A stretch of DNA of 64,000 nt, taken from Lotus japonicus. Taxonomy: Eukaryota > Streptophyta > Magnoliopsida > Fabales > Fabaceae. Below, piece by piece: positions 1 to 10,289 of this stretch (position 1 is the first letter of the stretch; each line of letters begins with the position of its first letter). The stretch lies in assembly GCF_012489685.1 (NCBI RefSeq), contig NC_080041.1, forward strand, positions 105,369,760 through 105,433,759, read 5' to 3'. The notes under the pieces were generated by a model. The model was not told where the DNA came from. It saw nothing but the letters and a program-made list of their open reading frames with translations, and did no database searches. A program made the translations under genes and the position numbers.

Positions 1-368
1 ACTTAATTATATTAATTTGTATTTACACTCATAAAAAACATTAAATGCTATATTAAATAAATGGTAAATCCGTTTTTTTTTAAAAAATCGCATTTGAAAT
101 AATTTTTTACATTTTTATGCAATGGCAATTTGTTTAAGGAAATTCTTTTTCGAATTTCATTGATTAATTCTAAACAGTTTAATTATAACTGTTGATTACG
201 ATCACTTAATTTAATTATGTATCATTGACAATTTTAAACATTTAATTCGTTTACATATTTAAAAGAATCATAATACAACATTTAATACTAATTACTATTA
301 AGAAAACAGAAAAACCTTGATTTCCTTATTTAACATAAATTTAATTGAATTGAATTAAAAGTATTAAA

Positions 369-474
369 GGAAGGATTGAAATTCAGCAAAAAAATGGAAG
401 GATTGAAAATCAGTAAAAAGTTCTCCAAAAATTTAATTGAGGTAAAAAATGGAAGGATTGGAAATCAGCAAAAA
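369..474. repeat. Three short direct repeats of a GGAAGGATTG-containing motif
   Basis: Three copies of a roughly 23-bp motif built on GGAAGGATTG, followed by AAATCAG and an A run, begin near 369, 396 and 451. They are imperfect and AT-rich. No function is apparent. Confidence 0.5.
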
Positions 475-780
475 GTCTTCCACAAATTTGACTTCTGACA
501 TGACTGTTACAAATTATAAATCCGGAATTATTCAAATGAATTGATTTTATTTATTTTTATTAGACTTGTCTTAATTCTCCAAAAATCAATTTCAAATTTG
601 AATGAAAATAACATATTCTATTTGGGAATGAAATATTGTTTTCACCTTTAGTCATCATTAACCATAATTTCAACTATATATACCCATTTATGTTACATTT
701 CCCCTCCATCATTCCATCCATTTTCCAGCACTTGATATATTTGAAATTAACCTTTAATTTGTTCTGATGCTTCCTAAATC

Positions 781-1278
781 GATGATCTCGCCAAAATCGA
801 TGCCTCCAAAGAGAACTGGACAATTGTTGCGAAAGTCAATCATTTATGGCAAAGTCCGAGCTTATATGGCTCAAAGCTACCATTTTCGATGGAAATGATT
901 TCTATGGATGACAAGGTATAACACTTTTTTTTTATGAATCACTTTGTTTTAATGTCATTTTTGAATGCATTAATAAATCTCTTAGCTTTTTCACTTTTTA
1001 AATTTCAGAGCCTTAAGATTCATGCTTATGTTAGGAAGACTTTTGATTTATCGATTTCAATCTTTGCTAACTGAATGAAGCGTATATCAGATTTCATTCT
1101 TTGGTGTTGGTGAAAGCGGTCATGATTTTCACCCAACCTCGCATCCATTCAATATCAACTTTGATATTCATACATCTATACAATTGGTTCCTAACAAAAC
1201 TATCAACTTAACTCCATACTCTTTCGTTCCACTTTGTGATATAATGTATAAGGACCTTGATACGTGATTCCTTATAGG
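781..1278 (+). pseudogene. RPA1-like (DUF223-type OB-fold) gene remnant
   Basis: Two exon-like blocks resemble the N-terminal OB fold of the RPA70-like proteins carried by plant Helitrons. The first (781 to about 915) reads like KENWTIVAKVNHLW and ends MDDK immediately before a GT donor. This is exactly where exon 1 of the intact gene at 34484-36897 ends. The second (about 1009-1278) contains KIHAYVRKT and, after frame changes, PYSFVPL, and ends at a donor equivalent to the exon 2/3 boundary of the intact gene. Stops and frameshifts interrupt it, and nothing corresponding to later exons was found. It is a dead, truncated relative of the RPA gene in the inner Helitron. Confidence 0.7.
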
Positions 1279-1597
1279 TATAAACCCTTATGTAGCCTTT
1301 TAAGTTTTTGAAAAATAGTTATTAATTTTCCTTACATTTTTATTTGTCAAATTGTAATGCATTAAATGTTGGTTTAAGGAAAAAATCTCATCTAATTTAA
1401 GTATATTTTCACAATTTTAAAAATACTTAGATTAAATATATATGAAGTTTTTGTCAAATTTTGCAAGTTGTGTGACACTCATTGTGATTGATTTTGTTTG
1501 GTTGAATGCTCATTTTTTTTCATATCTTAATTCATTAGTACGTGCCTAAATAATGAGATCAATATTCGCTGTGCAACGCACAGAGTAAAAACGCTAG

Positions 1598-2126
1598 TAC
1601 TTATGAAATAAAGAAAGTGTTTCTGCATCTTGGAGGGAGCAGGAAAAAAATGTGAAAACTTATTAGTCATTGACTTCATTTTCTCTTTTTATGTTCAAGA
1701 TGGATTCATTACAGAACTTAGGATATATAGGAAGACAGTAAGCAACACATCGCTTCTTAAGCTTTATGTATGACAAATGACTAGAATTCTTAACCCAAAA
1801 TCTCCAAGATACTCAATTAGCATAAATACAAAGAGAAGACAAAAGGGGCGAACAAGATATGAGAATAAGTTTTTAATACTATAGTCATCTGCAATGCATT
1901 AGAATAAGATAAGAGCACAAAATGGCATTACACAGAATACAAATTACAACCATCAAAATATATTAACTAGGAATGATAATAAACATTAACATCTATTACA
2001 ATTGAAATCTAAAGTCCAGACCCTGAAACAGAAAAGGTACCTAGCCCCAATTAAAGCCTTTTTTTTCAAAATTAAATCGAAGGGGCAGTAAAAGAAAGCA
2101 AATACAAAATAAACCATCAAAATGTG
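1598..2126. other. 3' flank of Hsp70 A, shared by the Hsp70 family
   Basis: The stretch has no gene. From about 1770 to 2126 it resembles the regions just downstream of Hsp70 B, C and E, for example the block around 1960-2050 containing TAAACATTAACATCT and GGTACCTAG. It therefore belongs to the duplicated Hsp70 unit and probably includes the 3' UTR. Confidence 0.6.
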
Positions 2127-4128
2127 TCAAGCTAAGCAAGTTTCTCCAAATTTATTAACAACTACCTCGTCATTTCTTCCACGCTTCCTCCTGATTATAA
2201 TTGGTTCAAAGATGCTTTCCACCTTGTGGAGACAATTCTCAAACACATAGGCTTCTGCTTGTTGGTTGCCATCAAGAAAATTTTCAGCTTCTACAATTGC
2301 AGCCCTAATTTTCTGCTCATCTATTGGTAAAATTTTAGAACTGAGATTAGTATCCTTCATAGCATTCTTCATCTTGTAAGCGTATTTACTCAAAGCATTC
2401 ATCGCATTGGCTTTCCTGAGGAACTTCTGATCTTCAGCCTGGTAAGACTCAGCTTCTTGAACTAATCTTTTAATTTCTTTTGCTGACAGTCTTCCTTTGT
2501 CATTGGTTATGGTGATCTCATTTGTATTGCCAGTGGTTCTTTCCTTAGCTGAAACAGTTAGTATACCATTTTCATCCATGGCAAAACATACATCAAATGG
2601 GTGGCCACGAGAAGCAGGAGGTATGCCACGAAGAAGAAAAGAGCCCAACAAATTGTTATCTCCAGCTCTTGCTCTCTCACCCTCATAAACCTGAATCAGT
2701 TGACTAAATTGGTTATCTTTAATGGTAAGGTACTGTTTTTTCATTTTAACAGGAATTGTAGTGTTCCTAGGAATCACCACACTCATGACATCTCCTGCTG
2801 TAAATATACCAAGAGACAGTGGGGTAACGTCAAAGAGCACCAAGTTTGGAACATTCTTAATGTCTTCACTCAACAAAGCAGCCTGGACAGCTGCACCATA
2901 AGCAACAGCCTCATCAGGGTTGATGCTCTTGCACAAATCCTTTCCATTGAAAAACTCTTGCAATAGCTGTTGCACTTTAGGAATCCTAGAAGATCCACCA
3001 ACAAGGACAACATCATGCACACTGCTCTTGTCCATCTTAGCATCAACAAGACACTTATCTACTGTCTCCATACACTCTTCAAAGAGTTCCATGTTGATTT
3101 CCTCAAATTTTGCCTGAGTAATTGAGGAACAGAAATCAATGCCCTGAAACAAAGCATCAACCTCGATGGTGGTTACAACCATTGATGACAGTGTCCTTTT
3201 AGCCCTCTCACATGCGCTTCTCAACCTTCTCAGTGATTTTGCATTACCACTAATATCCAATTTGCTCTTCATTTTAAACTCCTCCACAAAGTGGTTCACC
3301 ATTCTGTTATCAATGTCCTCTCCTCCAAGGTGAGTATTTCCATCAGTGGCCTTAACTGTGAAGACCTTTTCTTTAATTGTAACGAGAGACACATCAAAAG
3401 TACCACCACCAAGGTCAAAAATGAAAATATTTCGCTCTCCCACATGATTAGTTTTTTTGTCAAGACCATAAGCAATTGCAGCCGCAGTGGGTTCATTGAT
3501 TATCTGCTTAACATTGAGACCAGCAATGACACCAGCATCTACAGTGGCTTTGCGCTGAGAGTCATTGAAATAAGCAGGCACAGTAATAACTGCATTCTTA
3601 ACAGGTGACTCCAGATATGCCTCTGCAATCTCCCGCATCTTTGTGAGAACCATGGATGATATTTCCTCAGCAGAAAGATGCTTCTCTTGACCCTTAAACT
3701 TAACAGCAATCACGGGTTTGTCATCAACACCCGCAATAACCTTGAATGGCCATAACAATATATCATTTTTAATGATGGGATCACTATACTTCCTACCAAT
3801 TAACCTCTTAGCATCTGCATAAATAATGAAAATTCTCAACACTGTTTCATTTGTTTTGCTTAAGGTAAATATTTAGAGGAGGATAGTAATAAAAGTAGAA
3901 GATTTTACCAAAGATAGTGTTCTCAGGGTTTGTAGCAGCCTGATTCTTAGCAGCATCACCAATCAACCTCTGTTGATCAGTGAAAGCAACAAAGGAGGGA
4001 GTAATTCTGTTCCCTTGATCATTGTGAATGATCTCTACTCTACTATGTTGCTCCTGCCAAACTGCAACACACGAGTAGGTGGTGCCAAGGTCGATTCCTA
4101 TGGCACATCCTTCACCATTTTTGCCCAT
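2127..4128 (-). CDS. Cytosolic-type Hsp70 chaperone, copy A (intact, no EEVD)
   Basis: ATP-dependent Hsp70 chaperone of two exons. Exon 1 is 3909-4128 (73 codons plus one base, starting MGKNGEG). Exon 2 is 2127-3814, and the total is 635 codons. All three family signatures are present: IDLGTTYS near residue 12, [11 protein letters not shown] near 200, and [11 protein letters not shown] near 335. The linker DVTPLSL, the substrate-binding domain and a helical lid follow. The intron splits the Asp codon of DAKRLIG, the classical position in plant cytosolic Hsp70 genes. The start was set at MGKN because it aligns with the family start; an in-frame Met lies further upstream. The C-terminus is odd: EEVD is absent, and a basic [12 protein letters not shown] segment runs into 8 extra residues compared with copy C, apparently after loss of the ancestral stop. 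Without EEVD, docking of TPR co-chaperones is not expected (inference). Confidence 0.9.
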
Positions 4129-5156
4129 GCTTTCTTTCAATCTAACAAAAGAAACGTTATCAAAAGAACTGAATTGAGTTGAATACAAAACATAAGTACA
4201 ACTTTTATGTTTCATAAGCTGAATAGTTTCTAATATATCCCATGTGACAAATAACTTCATGATAGATGAACCAATGTAATTAATATATTTTGTTTCAAGA
4301 AAATAGTAATTAGCAAAGCTTAACTCCTCAACAGAAAAACAAAAACATACATCTAATCTTTTGTCCGAATCAAAAGATACAATTTGGAAGGGAAAATGTG
4401 ATCTTTTGTTCCGGATGCGTACCTTTGAGTACCTTTGATGGTTCTTCAAGAGAAAGAGGGAGGGAGCGTGAGAGAGAAGCTTTGTGAGTTTGAGAGCAGG
4501 AGTTTCTGAAGTGAAAGTAACATTCATATTCATTTAGACCTAATTTCCCCTCCAACTCATTTTTACACATTTTATTTTTATTTATCTACATTTTTTTATC
4601 ACATCACATATGATATCACTTTTTTTTTGTAAGCAAAGAAATATATTGATGAGAAGTACACGGGGTACTTCAACCCAATACATGTAGAGAGGATCATATC
4701 ACTCATTTCTTTTGTTTTCCTTCTTATTTTTGTAAGGTTAAGGTTAAAATTATATGTGAACAAAACATTATTAACATATTGAAATTTTCTTTCAAAAAAC
4801 ATATTGAAATTTGAATTATTTTGTACAAAAATATCTTCATGTTTGTCTGAATAAATATAAGGTTGTCCCAAACGACAACTTAAGTGATAAGAACTGTGAG
4901 ACATGTGAATTGAGGAGGAGAATATCTATAAATCAAGTCATATAATTGGAAAGTATAATTATATTTTCAATGTAAAAGAATAACAAATACAAGTTAAATA
5001 TGTTCTTAATTCATGACTTATATTAAATTACAAGTATTTTGAGATTTTTTTCAAAAATAGGTGTGAGATAAATAGGTGAAATCCCATTCTTTGATGCATG
5101 GGATTTGCAATGATAAAAATCTTCTAGAGCCTCTCACAGCCAATTAGCTAGGAGGA
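4129..5156. other. Upstream region of Hsp70 A
   Basis: AT-rich sequence upstream of the Hsp70 A start. A purine-rich stretch (about 4447-4480) could be 5' UTR. I found no convincing heat-shock element triplet. The far part (about 5040-5156) is duplicated upstream of Hsp70 B at about 45060-45180. Confidence 0.4.
4621..4695 (-). repeat. Very short 5'-truncated LINE-type 3' end with target duplication
   Basis: A 75-bp insert begins (plus strand) with a T run followed by GTAAGCAAAGAAATATATTG and continues into GGGGTACTT. It looks like the reverse complement of a plant L1 3' end with its poly-A. It is bracketed by ATATCACT at 4613-4620 and 4696-4703, which reads as a target-site duplication. The family assignment is from memory of typical LINE tails. 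Confidence 0.5.
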
Positions 5157-5172
5157 GACTTTTCTTACACTT
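5157..5172. repeat. Left copy of a 16-bp target-site duplication
   Basis: GACTTTTCTTACACTT is repeated exactly at 7043-7058, and the paralogous locus near 45178-45195 has one copy only. The sequence between the two copies is therefore inserted. Poly-T runs just inside both copies, with TATAAGC at the right one, suggest that a minimal retroposon tail inserted first and the MULE-like element then entered its poly-A. Confidence 0.65.
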
Positions 5173-5187
5173 ATTTATTTTTTTTTT

Positions 5188-7022
5188 GGCTTAATACATC
5201 AGAAGACCCCTGTAATTGTAAAGGGAATCAAATTCAGGGCTAGAAATTTTTTGCATCTAATTGGGTCCTTAAATTTTTTTTTTTTTAAATTCAATTAAGG
5301 CCAAATGCTGCCAGATCTCAATTTTGTCATAGTCATCAATTACACGTGGCTTTTACATTTTTTTTAATTAAAAAATTAAAAAAAAATAATTTTTAATTCC
5401 AACTCAATCATTTAAAGATTAATCAAACATTAATCTTTAATCTTCAGAAAATTAATCCAAAAACATCTCTCTCTCTCACATGTTCATCTTTTCTCTCTGA
5501 ATCTTTGATTTTCTCTCTCTTCTTCTACTTCATACCTACTCTTCCTTCCCCAACCTCCACCGTGAACCATCACACTCAACCTTCACCTGAAACTTCCGGC
5601 CACCACACAACCATCTTCCTCCCTAAACTCGCAGCTAAACCCACTCCCTGTAACCACTCCGAAAGTCAATCTTCTCTTTCAATCACCACTAGATCCATAA
5701 AGTTGATTGTTGCTCTTTCTTCCTTCTTCCTTCTTCCTCGATCTGGTCCTCATCTGCGTCTTTTTCTCAAGAACTTATCCTTCTGTGGATGATGATGACC
5801 TCATTCCAAAACTAGGTGATGGAGATGAATCTGATGGTGGCTTAGAAAACATAGATGAAGAAGAACAACCCTCTTTATTTTTTCTCATCATTTTCTGTGA
5901 TTCAACGGATTGAACCAATTGCTCCAACTCCTTCACAAAATCTATTGCATCCCCAATTATTGAAGCTTGGTCACCTTGTTTCATGAGAGAAAAATGAACA
6001 CTCTTTTAGTATCCGACCGTGAAAAAGATTGGATTTTTAACACGAATAAAGCAAAAGAAGGGGATTTGAAAAAATGGGCATGTCAATTTGACTTCGTTCC
6101 TCAAAATGTTCCATCTTTCACCTTCTATCACCAATTCACCACTTCCTCCTGGATCAGCAACTGGCCCAAGCTCCCATGACGCATCTGAGCTCCGCTCGTA
6201 GTGAGACGGGCACCGTAGGATGAGAGAAACCAGATCTGAAAAGAGGGATGAGGGAAGCCTGTGTCTTGATTTCGTGTCTGGGTTTTACCCCTCACCCACC
6301 GCATACCCACCCAAAACACCACACCCATTTCCACCGTCGCAACCCCCGCCGCTTGCAACCCCCGTCCCCATCGCTCACAACCCCCACCCCCACCACTGCA
6401 ACCCACATCCAACCCCACCCATTGCAACTCAACCAAAATCAAGAAACCTAGAATCGCCACCGCTCATAACCCCTAACCCCACCGCCGCAACTCTCATCTC
6501 CTTCATCTCCTGCGACCGCCGCCACTCCCTCCTCCTCCACTCGATCAGACCCTGCCCACCATCTCAATCTCCCTTCTTCTTCCTTCTCTGCCTTATCTCC
6601 TTCATGGTTCTTCAAATTAGGTTTTTTTTTTTTTTTTTTTAAATCCAGATTAGGTTAGATTTAGTTTTAATTAGAATAGGTTTTATTTTTTATGAAATAA
6701 GTTGGAAATAAAATAAAATGATAAACATTAGTTGGTATTTAAAAAAAATTAAGTTTATATTTAGATTAGGGATTTTATTAAGTTTTTTATTTATGTTTTA
6801 GTATGAGTTGGAAATTAAAAATAAAGTTTTATAATTTTTCTATTTAAAAAAAAATTATAAAAGCCACTTGGAATTTATGACTGGGATAAAATTGAAGGCT
6901 GACACACTTTGCCCTTAATTGAATTAAAAAAAAATTTCTAGGGATCCAATTTGATGCAAAAAAATTTCAAGCCCTAGATTTGATTCTCTTTACAATTATA
7001 GGGGCCTTCTAATATATTAAAT
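5188..7022. mobile_element. Pack-MULE-like element with long terminal inverted repeats
   Basis: The first 65 or so bases (from GGCTTAATACATCAGAAG) are an imperfect inverted copy of the last 65 (ending CTTCTAATATATTAAA). Both contain the palindromic pair GTAATTGTAAAG / CTTTACAATTATAG. Runs of T flank both ends and may hide a 9-bp target duplication. Inside are a bHLH exon fragment (minus strand, 5775-5984) and a C-rich, proline-codon-rich track at about 6280-6560. No transposase is visible, so it is non-autonomous. The long inverted repeats and captured exon fit a Mutator-derived Pack-MULE. The paralogous locus at 45.18 kb lacks the whole insertion. Confidence 0.7.
5775..5984 (-). pseudogene. 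Captured bHLH transcription factor exon fragment
   Basis: The minus-strand reading begins [20 protein letters not shown] and continues [14 protein letters not shown]. This matches the loop and second helix of plant bHLH factors, where GDQASI..GAI.FVKELE is characteristic. Ser/Pro-rich sequence follows and ends at a stop. The basic region and helix 1 are missing, and there is no visible start context. It lies inside an element with long inverted repeats, so it is best read as a transduplicated fragment, not a working gene. Confidence 0.75.
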
Positions 7023-7042
7023 TTTTTTTTTTTTTTATAAGC

Positions 7043-7058
7043 GACTTTTCTTACACTT
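7043..7058. repeat. Right copy of the 16-bp target-site duplication
   Basis: Exact repeat of 5157-5172. It is preceded by a T run and TATAAGC, the mirror image of a LINE-type GCTTATA-poly(A) tail. Confidence 0.65.
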
Positions 7059-7353
7059 GATTGGACCTTTTGGAGGCTCAAAAGTTGATTTGCGTCTCGC
7101 TCCCTTTTCTCACGTCCCATCTCTCCCAATCCCCTTCCTTCTTTCTCGTTTACTGATCCACTTTTATCTTTTTCTCCATTCTTTCACTCCTATTTTTTCT
7201 ACGCAGCCTACCTCTTTTTTTTCTATCTATTTTCATTTCTTTTTCATGGGTCACTTACGTGACCTTTTTTCTTTGCCTTTCCTCTTTTTGTTTTTTTTTA
7301 TAATACTAAAAATATGTGAAAATAAAAGTAATGGGATAAAAAATAATAATAAT

Positions 7354-7394
7354 AGAAGAAGAAGAAGAAGAAGAAGAAGAAGAAGAAGAAGAAG
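7354..7394. repeat. (AGA)n microsatellite
   Basis: About 13 uninterrupted AGA triplets. The paralogous position near 45940-45953 has only about 4, so the tract expanded or contracted after the unit duplicated. Confidence 0.9.
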
Positions 7395-7462
7395 GTAGAA
7401 AGGGGAGGACAAAATTGAGAATTTAGACTAACACAACAAATGGGTGCAATTTCCAACTCCCT

Positions 7463-7552
7463 AATTCAAACTATATAATAAATTAACAATTAAGAAATGT
7501 TAGCTCCCCAATTCAAACTATATAATAAATTAACAATTAAGAAATGTTAGCT
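7463..7552. repeat. 47-bp tandem duplication specific to unit 1
   Basis: The block AATTCAAACTATATAATAAA...GTTAGCT occurs at 7463-7505 and again at 7510-7552. The paralogous site at about 46022-46065 has a single copy. Confidence 0.85.
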
Positions 7553-8507
7553 AGACTGACAAGAAGGATTAGTGATGAAGAAAGAAAGATGTTAAAAATA
7601 ACAAATTTGGGGAGTACAAAGTTATATATAAACATTTCAAGTTTCTTAAATTAACTACTAACATTGAGAAATAATTTCAGTTTATAATTGTGTTTTCTTT
7701 TTATCTTATATTCTTATTTTAGAGTATGTGAAATGTAGTTTAAATATTTGCTTTAACTTGTTCGAGTGTATTAGGGCCATGAGGTGATTGAGATTAAAGT
7801 ATATTTATTGTTATAATTTTCACATCGTCATTATTTTTTTATTGTTGGTTTTGACAACGGTCCTAGTTTTTCTCTGATTTAAGAGTATTCCAAATTATAT
7901 TTTTGTTTTGTTGATTGCACCCCTGCTTTTTTTTTTATTGCACCCCTGCTTATTTTATTTCTTTAGCTGTCTTATTTCCTAACACCTCCGAACTCAGTAA
8001 ATACGTGGGCACAACTCGAGAGATTATTCCATGAGCATTTATGTACGGTGGAAGCCAGAATCAGCTTGGTAGGTTTAACTAATATAAAGGAGATGAGATG
8101 ATGAGTTTATAGATGATTTACCTAAGCCGAGTTAGACAAATGAAGGCAAGGTTTTTAATACAAGTGTCCGAACACGAGTCTATTATTATATAGTAATTGT
8201 GAAGCGTGCAATATAGTGCTGCCACATCATCATTTATACTTCTAACAACAGTGTCCAGCTCAGCAATTTTACATACGTGTCACTTTCAATTCTTCTCAAG
8301 GATTCAACATGTAGCAAACTAGTATATCTGCCCGTGCTCTGCACGGTTAGTTTTCCATGATAAATTGTGTAACACAAACAATACTCTACCCATATATTAC
8401 ATATTATTGATCAGAAAATCTGGGCCATTCATTCACTTGTGAACACAGTTCATCGTTCATTTCACTACATGAAAACAATACCACTTCAGCAAAACCTAGA
8501 AATCCTA

Positions 8508-9415
8508 TTAGGTCTGATCATGTATTAATACATCAATAATGGCTTCTTTCTCACAGGTAAAAAAAAAGGTCAATGTATCTCCTTCCTTTAATCCATGTGT
8601 TCTGCAAAAGGTTCTCCAACCCTTACCAAATCTCGCATATGTGCGTCGTGGAACACCAAGAATCTTGCATTGAACTTCTTTGCCAGTTGGCCCTCTCAAT
8701 AGCCAGTTGTAAACTTCACCTTGTCGTAGATATTCATAAACATGTGCAGGCAAATTCTGCAAGCATCATTACAACCTATTAGGAACCTTAATTAGCATGT
8801 TAAAAAGCTTAAGCAAATTAGTTTTACTATACCAGCTGACTTGAAGATACTTGATTTGGTGATAGCCTGGAGGCGAAAAAACAGGGATACACAATCCATT
8901 CTGGGTCCCTACTATTTTGGATCCGGGTGGATTCAGCCTGGCTTGAAATTGCAACATCAACAGTAGGGGGTGGGGGGGTTAAAACTGGAGGTGGAGGTGG
9001 GGGAAGGTAACATACTTCCTCAATACTTTCATTGTATATAAACAAATCAAAGTTGGAAAATCCCTGGAATTTGAGAAGCAACCAGTTCAACCCTTCCAAA
9101 GAATAATACTTCCGTATCTCCGGCAGACCTTTAAACAAATAGGGCTTTCCAGCATTTTTATCATATGAAACAAAATGAACCTTTCCAAAGGGATCAATCA
9201 ACTTCCACTGGTTGAGTAGTTCATGATCAAATTCGTTAGCAAATTGTGGTGAAACTAAGGCTACTTCCTGCACATTCAAATTAAGTCAAAAAATATACAC
9301 ACATACACTAATAAAGCAAAATCTATATGATGAGCTTTATCACCTGGCCAGGTAATGTGAAAATGGCAATGGAGTCCCTACAACAAAGAAGATCATCTTC
9401 AAAATTCAGCTCCAT
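8508..9415 (-). CDS. Double B3-domain protein 1 in the Helitron 3' region
   Basis: Three exons joined in phase 0: 9344-9415 (24 codons, starting MELNFEDD), 8833-9267 (145 codons) and 8508-8756 (82 codons plus stop), about 251 residues. The N-terminal half (LPGQEVALVSPQF, then a W-x-LIDPFGKVHFVSYD strand pair) resembles a plant B3 fold. A Pro-rich linker (near residues 118-132) leads to a second B3 domain with NLPAHVYEYL, LLRGPTGKEV, RFGKGWRTFC and HGLKEGDTL. B3 domains bind DNA in plant transcription factors. The target is unknown here; binding to the element's own DNA or promoters is speculation. It lies 189 bp from the 3' end and mirrors the gene at 17117-18386 in exon layout. Confidence 0.8.
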
Positions 9416-10289
9416 CTACACAGTTGATTTTGGATATGTGGAATGAACTCACTGCACTCCGGTGTGTATACAAAGGATTATAAGTAGTTGCTACAATGGG
9501 TGTCTATGATATGCTGGCACAGTTGAATATTGGAGTCAAAGTTAAAAAACATGCATACCTTTTTGCAGAGCCTCAAGCAGAACTTAAGTTATTTCCAATT
9601 AGCCATCAAACCGTTTACTACCAATTCTACTTTTGGGTGGCTGAAATAATTAGTAGACGTTGTGTCAGAGTTGGGAATTCGTAAAAACGGGGTTGCCCTT
9701 ATTGCAGCATTTATATTTGACTGTGTAATGTTTGAAAAAATATACTGACAAAGAAAGGAAACAGGTTTATTGATTATACCATATATCATGAATTAATTGA
9801 CCTTCTTTGATTTGGTGGCCTTTCTTAAGCATGAATTATTACCTGAGCCTCTCAGTCGGTGAAAGGTGTTTATCAAAAAGACTTGGAAATACTGATTTTA
9901 TTTGGCATCACTACATGGGCAGTATATTAGGATATAGATTGCAACCTGAAGCATCTTGACATAAGTTTTTTCAACTTAATAGTAGTAGATACAATATGTC
10001 TGGCATTAGATAACAGATTAGAGTATTTGGCTTATTACAGAATATAGATGGAAAACTAAAATAGTTAATGTACTGGATCAATGGGAAGTGGACAACATGG
10101 AACTGCCACAAAATTACACATATGATTTTAAGAGAGCCCCCCAAACTGTTTTGACCACGTAATTGTCTGCAAAAACATGACAAACATATATAAAAAAGAT
10201 ATTGAAATGATATCCTTACAACAATGTTATAATTTAATACATATAAGAGTAAGATTTAAAACTTACAGTATTTCATATATGATGGTTCT
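9416..10289. other. Spacer between Rep/helicase and B3 gene 1
   Basis: AT-rich, no supported gene. It probably holds the Rep/helicase 3' UTR and the promoter of B3 gene 1. Short open frames here lack homology that I recognise. Confidence 0.4.

Larger units (their letters stand above)
1..1597 (+). mobile_element. 3' part of a degenerate Helitron (5' end outside window)
   Basis: The right end carries a Helitron-type 3' terminus. A perfect 6-bp stem (CTGTGC at 1569-1574, loop AAC, GCACAG at 1578-1583) is followed 10 bases later by CTAG at 1594-1597, and then T. Upstream on the same strand lies a decayed RPA1-like gene, a usual Helitron passenger. No TC-type 5' terminus was found between 1 and 780, so the element probably begins before the window. 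Bases 1-780 are AT-rich and hold nothing coding that I recognise. Confidence 0.7.
7059..8178. repeat. Upstream part of Hsp70 duplicated unit 1
   Basis: This stretch is collinear with 45.19-46.23 kb and 48.02-48.72 kb upstream of Hsp70 B. Shared landmarks are TTGATTGGACCTTTTGGAGG, GTCACTTACGTGACC and CCAGAATCAGCTTGGTAG. No coding potential was recognised. Unit 2 carries several insertions that this copy lacks, so this copy acts as the empty-site control for them. Confidence 0.8.

Noticed and set aside
4480..4540. Heat-shock element upstream of Hsp70 A (TTTCTGAAG)
   Set aside because: The spacing between TTC and GAA is wrong and there is no third unit.
6220..6642. Proline/histidine-rich open frame
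   Set aside because: Results from a C-rich tract inside the Pack-MULE-like element and has no recognisable protein family.
9496..9789. Small open frames in the spacer between B3 gene 1 and the helicase
   Set aside because: Short, overlapping on both strands, with no homology or splice context.
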